Shown piece after piece: positions 54,222-57,470 of a stretch of 57,470 nucleotides of DNA. Location: positions 1-57,470 of the forward strand of contig NZ_FNWO01000016.1 of NCBI RefSeq assembly GCF_900108475.1. The letters run 5' to 3'. This DNA comes from Magnetospirillum fulvum. Its GTDB lineage: Bacteria; Pseudomonadota; Alphaproteobacteria; Rhodospirillales; Magnetospirillaceae. Position 1 is the first letter of the stretch; the number at the start of each line of letters is the position of its first letter. The translations under genes were made by a program, and so were the position numbers. Below the pieces are notes generated by a model, which made no database searches, was not told the origin of the DNA, and saw nothing but the letters and a program-made list of their open reading frames with translations.

Positions 54222-54911
54222 GTGGTCCGATCCCGGTTCTTCGCCATCGCGGCGGCGTGCCTCGTTTCCGCATCGGCGCTGGCCGAACCGCAGGTCGGGG
54301 AACGGTACGCCTTTGACCTGCCCGCCCAACCGTTGGATACCGCGCTGGCGGTCTTTTGCGAGGTGACCGGCAGTCAGGTTCTCTACGAGAGCGCACACAC
54401 GGCGGGACGACGCACCGCACCGCTCCGGGGTTCCTTCACACGCGAGGAGGCGTTACGGCAATTGCTTGACGGGACCGGTCTGGCCGCCCGGGGAACGGTG
54501 TCCGAGGCGTTCACCCTGGTCCCGGGCGAGCCCCCCCCGTCCCAGCCCTCCGACCACCGCGCCCCCCCGGCCCTGCCGCTCGATCTGCCCCGGATGTGGC
54601 GACCCTTCGCCGCTTTTCTCGGTGCCGCCCAAGCCGACATCGTCGCCGCCCTGTGCGAGGCGGCCCTGTTGTCTCCCGGCATGGGCACCCTGTCGGTTCG
54701 CTTCAGAATCGCCCCCTCCGGAGACATCGCCCCGGTCCGTCTCCTCCATTCCTCGGGAAACCGCCTCTGGGATGACGCGGTCGTCGCTGCGCTGAACCGG
54801 GTGACCCTCGGCCCCCCGCCCCGGGATTTGCCCCAGCCGATCACGCTCAGCATTGGCGGCGGCAGTGACGGCGAGGCTGTCTGCCCGTCCGCCACGCTTC
54901 GCCGCGACTGA
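54222..54911 (+). CDS. Periplasmic STN-domain protein with TonB C-terminal-like domain
   Basis: A 229-aa protein with a GTG start and a signal peptide (about 1-20, cleavage after ALA). Residues 27-100 form a secretin/TonB short N-terminal (STN) domain: FDLPAQPLDTALAVFCEVTG, then PLRGSFTREEALRQLLDGTG. After a Pro-rich linker, residues 140-215 resemble a TonB C-terminal domain (VRFRIAPSGDIAPVRLLHSS). STN domains normally sit on TonB-dependent receptors and signal to FecR-type regulators. Here the domain is free in the periplasm next to a sigma/FecR pair, so it may relay a signal between an outer-membrane protein and FecR. No TonB-type membrane anchor is retained other than the signal peptide. 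Confidence 0.72.
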   Translation: MVRSRFFAIAAACLVSASALAEPQVGERYAFDLPAQPLDTALAVFCEVTGSQVLYESAHTAGRRTAPLRGSFTREEALRQLLDGTGLAARGTVSEAFTLVPGEPPPSQPSDHRAPPALPLDLPRMWRPFAAFLGAAQADIVAALCEAALLSPGMGTLSVRFRIAPSGDIAPVRLLHSSGNRLWDDAVVAALNRVTLGPPPRDLPQPITLSIGGGSDGEAVCPSATLRRD

Positions 54912-55063
54912 TCCATCACCCTACGAGATGGGTGGATGACGTTTTTCTATCAATGGCAATGCGCCCTACCGATGCCTCGCTTTTTTCGCTAGGGTGCGGT
55001 GGTGCGGCGGACATCGGCATCCGCTGGCCCTGACCTTCCGCCACAGATGAATTGGCCCGCGTC

Positions 55064-55570
55064 ATGACCGAAATCACTTGGGCAGGGTTGCGGCAACACC
55101 TCGTCGATCGCTACGACGAACTGCGGCACCACCTTACCCGCCGTCTGGGGTCGGACGATCTGGCGCGCGAGACGCTGCACGAAACCTATCTGAGGCTCAA
55201 TCGCAGCGATACGCCCGGCACGGTCGAAAGTCCGGGGGCCTATCTGTTCCGGACCGCCCTCAACATCGCCATCGACACCCAGCGCAAGGAAAACCGGCGG
55301 ATTCGCCGTTCCGAAGTCCGCACCATTCTGGAGGTGGCCGACGAATCCCCGCTTCAGGACCGACAGGTCGAAGCCAACTTGGACGTGGAACGATTGCAGA
55401 AAGTGATCAAGGAACTGCCCTGGCGTCGCCGGGCCATCCTGATCGCGGCGCGGATGAAGGAGACCCCCCACCAGGAAATCGCCGAGCGTTTTGGCATTTC
55501 GAAACGGATGGTGCAGTTCGAATTGAAAGCCGCGATGGAGTTCTGCCGCGAGCGGCTTGAAAATATTTGA
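55064..55570 (+). CDS. ECF RNA polymerase sigma factor (FecI-like)
   Basis: A 168-aa ECF sigma factor. The sigma-2 region (about 10-75) includes DLARETLHETYLRL and AYLFRTALNIAIDTQRKENR, which bind core and the -10 element. The sigma-4 region (about 110-165) includes a helix-turn-helix, HQEIAERFGISKRMVQFEL, for the -35 element. The start is ATG 55064; a TTG at 55052 would add four residues. It is followed by a FecR-like gene, so it is probably held inactive or activated through that membrane regulator. Targets probably include the TpsB gene downstream. Confidence 0.9.
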   Translation: MTEITWAGLRQHLVDRYDELRHHLTRRLGSDDLARETLHETYLRLNRSDTPGTVESPGAYLFRTALNIAIDTQRKENRRIRRSEVRTILEVADESPLQDRQVEANLDVERLQKVIKELPWRRRAILIAARMKETPHQEIAERFGISKRMVQFELKAAMEFCRERLENI

Positions 55571-55620
55571 AACAAGCGTTTCGCTTTGTCCCGGTTAAAA
55601 ACGTCTTTAAGGTAGCCCCG

Positions 55621-56646
55621 ATGGGTGAACAGTGTCCGGATGCGACTCTTTTGACCATGACCGATAGCGATGTGAACATGATGGGTTCAAATCAGCTTCA
55701 ACGCGAAGCGACCGACTGGCTCATTTTGCTGACCTCTGGCGAGGCAACCCGGACCAACCTGCTCGCTCTGCAATCCTGGTGCCGACAAAGCCCCTCCCAC
55801 GCCGAAGCCTTCGCCTCGGCCAGCCGGTTGTGGCGGGCGCTCGGCCCGGCCCTTGACGCCGCGTCCCGAAGCGAAGAGCGGATGGCGAGACACGCCTTGC
55901 CCCGGACCGAGTCCCGTCCGATCGGGCGCCGCGCCGCGCTGGGCGGATTGCTGGCCGCCGGTGGAGCCGGATTGTATGTGCTGGCGAACCCGCCGCTGGG
56001 CCTGTGGCCGTCCCTGTCCGATCTGGCGGCGGATTATCACACCGGAATCGGTGAGCAGCGGCAGATCTCCCTTCGCGACGGTGTATCGGTCGAGTTGAAC
56101 ACCGCAAGCAGCCTGAACCTCGCGGAATCGGGCGGGGTGGAGCGGATGGAACTGATCTCCGGCGAGGCGGCGGTGGCGGTCGGGGCCAACGCTCTCGGCC
56201 CGCTGGTGATCGCCGCCGCCGGAGGAGAAAGCTCGGCCCGGATGGCCAATTTCAACCTGCGCCATTACGGCTCCACCGTTTGCGTCTCCTGCCTGAGCGG
56301 ACAGGTCGAGGTCGCCTATCGCGGCCGCACGCTAACCTTGGCCGAGCGCCAGCAGGCCACCTATGGCGAGGGGGAACTGACCCCGGCCCAGCCGGTCGAT
56401 CCCGCCGCGGTAACGGCGTGGCGCGAGCGGGTGCTGATCTTCAGGAACGAGCGGCTTGACCGCGTCATCGCCGAGGTCAACCGCTATCGCCGGGGCCGGA
56501 TCATCCTGGTTAATCCCGCTCTGGCCGAACGTCAGGTTACCGCCCGCTTCAAACTCGACCGCCTCGACGACGTCGTCACTCAGGTCCGCGACGTGTTCGG
56601 AGCCCAGGCTCGCCAGCTTCCCGGCAATACGATTGTGCTGAGCTGA
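55621..56646 (+). CDS. FecR-like transmembrane sigma regulator
   Basis: This 341-aa protein has a cytoplasmic N-terminal DUF4880-like region (EATDWLILLTSGEATRTNL, about 23-65), one membrane helix (about 100-122, AALGGLLAAGGAGLYVLA), a periplasmic FecR domain (about 140-240, containing VELNTASSLNL) and a C-terminal DUF4974/STN-like region (RFKLDRLDDVVTQVRDVFG). FecR proteins pass an envelope signal to their ECF sigma partner, encoded just upstream. Three in-frame ATGs are possible (55621, 55657, 55678); 55621 has an AAGG upstream. No TonB-dependent receptor gene is adjacent, which is unusual for such a pair. Confidence 0.85.
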   Translation: MGEQCPDATLLTMTDSDVNMMGSNQLQREATDWLILLTSGEATRTNLLALQSWCRQSPSHAEAFASASRLWRALGPALDAASRSEERMARHALPRTESRPIGRRAALGGLLAAGGAGLYVLANPPLGLWPSLSDLAADYHTGIGEQRQISLRDGVSVELNTASSLNLAESGGVERMELISGEAAVAVGANALGPLVIAAAGGESSARMANFNLRHYGSTVCVSCLSGQVEVAYRGRTLTLAERQQATYGEGELTPAQPVDPAAVTAWRERVLIFRNERLDRVIAEVNRYRRGRIILVNPALAERQVTARFKLDRLDDVVTQVRDVFGAQARQLPGNTIVLS

Positions 56647-56701
56647 GTACCGCCACCCGTTGGCGACATCTCTGCCTTTCCCGTTCCGTCCGCTAGATCG
56701 A

Positions 56702-56721
56702 CGCGCCCTTTTGCGGGCGCG
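56702..56721. terminator. Hairpin after the FecR-like gene
   Basis: CGCGCCC (56702-56708) pairs perfectly with GGGCGCG (56715-56721) around TTTTGC. No long T run follows. It may end the sigma/FecR transcript. Confidence 0.5.
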
Positions 56722-57013
56722 GCAATCTCTGCGTGCCCGGCGAAAGGAGATTCAATCTCTGCAAGTCAATACAAAGGTTATATGGGTCATACCATTTAAA
56801 TAAATACAGACATACAGATTTACGCAATAGTCATAAGTATCTAATGCCAAGTATTAGAATCATTTTCTATTAAACAATTAAGACAGAGCTTCGCCTTCCC
56901 CTCCCCCCCATCGTCTTAACAATCGACACAGGCCCGCTCCAAGCAAAAGGGAGCGCGGCTCTTGTGTCTTTGTGTGCATCCGCTGGCTTTGGCTGGCTGG
57001 AGATGGGGGAGTC
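56722..57013. promoter_or_regulatory. AT-rich region upstream of the TpsB gene
   Basis: The segment 56765-56882 is the most AT-rich stretch in the right part of the window and holds no supported gene. CAATCTCTGC occurs twice (56723 and 56753). This is a plausible control region for the gene at 57014, perhaps with an ECF promoter, but I cannot point to a specific site. Confidence 0.4.
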
Positions 57014-57470
57014 ATGAAGGTGCGTGTGGTGAGCCGTCGCGGCGTCGGCCTCGTGCTGACGGTAACCTTGATCAATCTGCATTCCGCCGCCTTGGCCGCG
57101 CTCGATCCCACCGTCGCGCCCGAGAGCGAAGAACGGCGCGTCGAGATTCTGGAATACCGGATCGAGGGGGCGAATCTGCTCAGCCAGTCCGAGGTCGAGG
57201 CGGCGGTCTATCCGTTCCTTGGGCCGGACAAGAACCTGAAGGATGTCGAGGACGCCCGCGCGGCGCTGGAAAAGGCTTACACCGCCAAAGGCTTTCAGAC
57301 CGTCGGGGTCGAGATTCCGCCGCAGCAGGTCAAGGGCGGAATCGTCACGCTGAAAGTGGTCGAGGGCAAGATCGGGCGATTGCGGGTCAAGGGCTCGCGC
57401 TATTTCGATTTGGACGAGATCAAGGACGCGGCCCCGTCGTTGAAGGAAGGAACGGTTCCGAATTTCGACG
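57014..57470 (+). CDS. ShlB/FhaC/HecB-type (TpsB) outer-membrane secretion protein, N-terminal part
   Basis: Only the first 152 codons are in the window and no stop is reached. A signal peptide (about 1-28, ending SAALA) is followed by a POTRA domain: ILEYRIEGANLLSQSEVEAA, then LEKAYTAKGFQTVGVEIPPQ, then GIVTLKVVEGKIGRLRVKG (about residues 45-130). That order is typical of TpsB transporters (ShlB, FhaC, HecB), which export a large TpsA exoprotein through a 16-strand barrel. GGGGGAG just upstream of ATG 57014 is the ribosome binding site. The barrel and any TpsA partner lie beyond 57470. Confidence 0.87.
   Translation, partial: MKVRVVSRRGVGLVLTVTLINLHSAALAALDPTVAPESEERRVEILEYRIEGANLLSQSEVEAAVYPFLGPDKNLKDVEDARAALEKAYTAKGFQTVGVEIPPQQVKGGIVTLKVVEGKIGRLRVKGSRYFDLDEIKDAAPSLKEGTVPNFD

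Noticed and set aside
1-57470. CRISPR arrays, tRNA, rRNA, insertion sequences
   Set aside because: I saw no regularly spaced identical repeats, no tRNA-like cloverleaf that I could support, and no transposase or terminal inverted repeats.

Overview
The window is GC-rich DNA. Its gene content points to an alphaproteobacterium, probably in the Rhodospirillales: a DUF3126 protein, an HpnK-type deacetylase, a Zur-type operator, paired FecI/FecR-like regulators and abundant short gene overlaps. I see no rRNA, tRNA, CRISPR array or transposase.

Layout. Positions 1-550 are non-coding, with degenerate tandem repeats. Positions 551-21126 hold ordinary genes: two rhodaneses; a zinc-binding lipocalin-free ABC solute-binding protein (ZnuA type) behind a Zur-like operator; two cold-shock proteins with long leaders; an HpnK-like deacetylase with an MFS transporter; an exported MsrB with a DipZ-like thiol-redox protein; an EF-hand lipoprotein; a Cache-GAF-PAS sensor with no output domain; a BaiN/HI0933-type flavoprotein; a short Hsp70; a four-gene minus-strand run (SOUL lipoprotein, membrane protein, GST, trypsin-like protease); a family 1 glycosyltransferase; a small AT-richer islet carrying a lone HSDR_N-type nuclease; a hydrolase with a Cys nucleophile; and purT.

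Positions 21175-53124 form one minus-strand hybrid PKS/NRPS gene cluster of about 32 kb. In transcription order it encodes NRPS1 (KS-AT-ACP-aminotransferase-C-A-PCP-E-C-A-PCP-C-A-PCP, 5275 aa), NRPS2 (C-A-PCP-E, 1460 aa), an exported beta-lactamase-family serine hydrolase, PKS1 (KS-AT-ACP) and PKS2 (KS-AT-DH-ER-KR-ACP). Docking-like tails suggest that the proteins act in the order PKS1, PKS2, NRPS1, NRPS2. The built-in aminotransferase should turn a beta-keto acyl chain into a beta-amino acyl chain, as in mycosubtilin/iturin and microcystin-type pathways. Four amino acids would follow: A1 reads as Thr (then epimerised), A2 has no match that I know, A3 reads as Phe, and A4 looks aromatic. No thioesterase or reductase is present for release. 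The last E domain has lost its catalytic Glu. The adjacent serine hydrolase is therefore the obvious candidate for a release or maturation step.

Positions 53524-57470 hold two small proteins of unknown function (one exported), an STN/TonB-like periplasmic protein, an ECF sigma factor with a FecR-like regulator, and the start of a ShlB/FhaC-type (TpsB) outer-membrane secretion protein that runs off the window. This looks like a cell-surface-signalling-controlled two-partner secretion locus, not part of the PKS/NRPS cluster.
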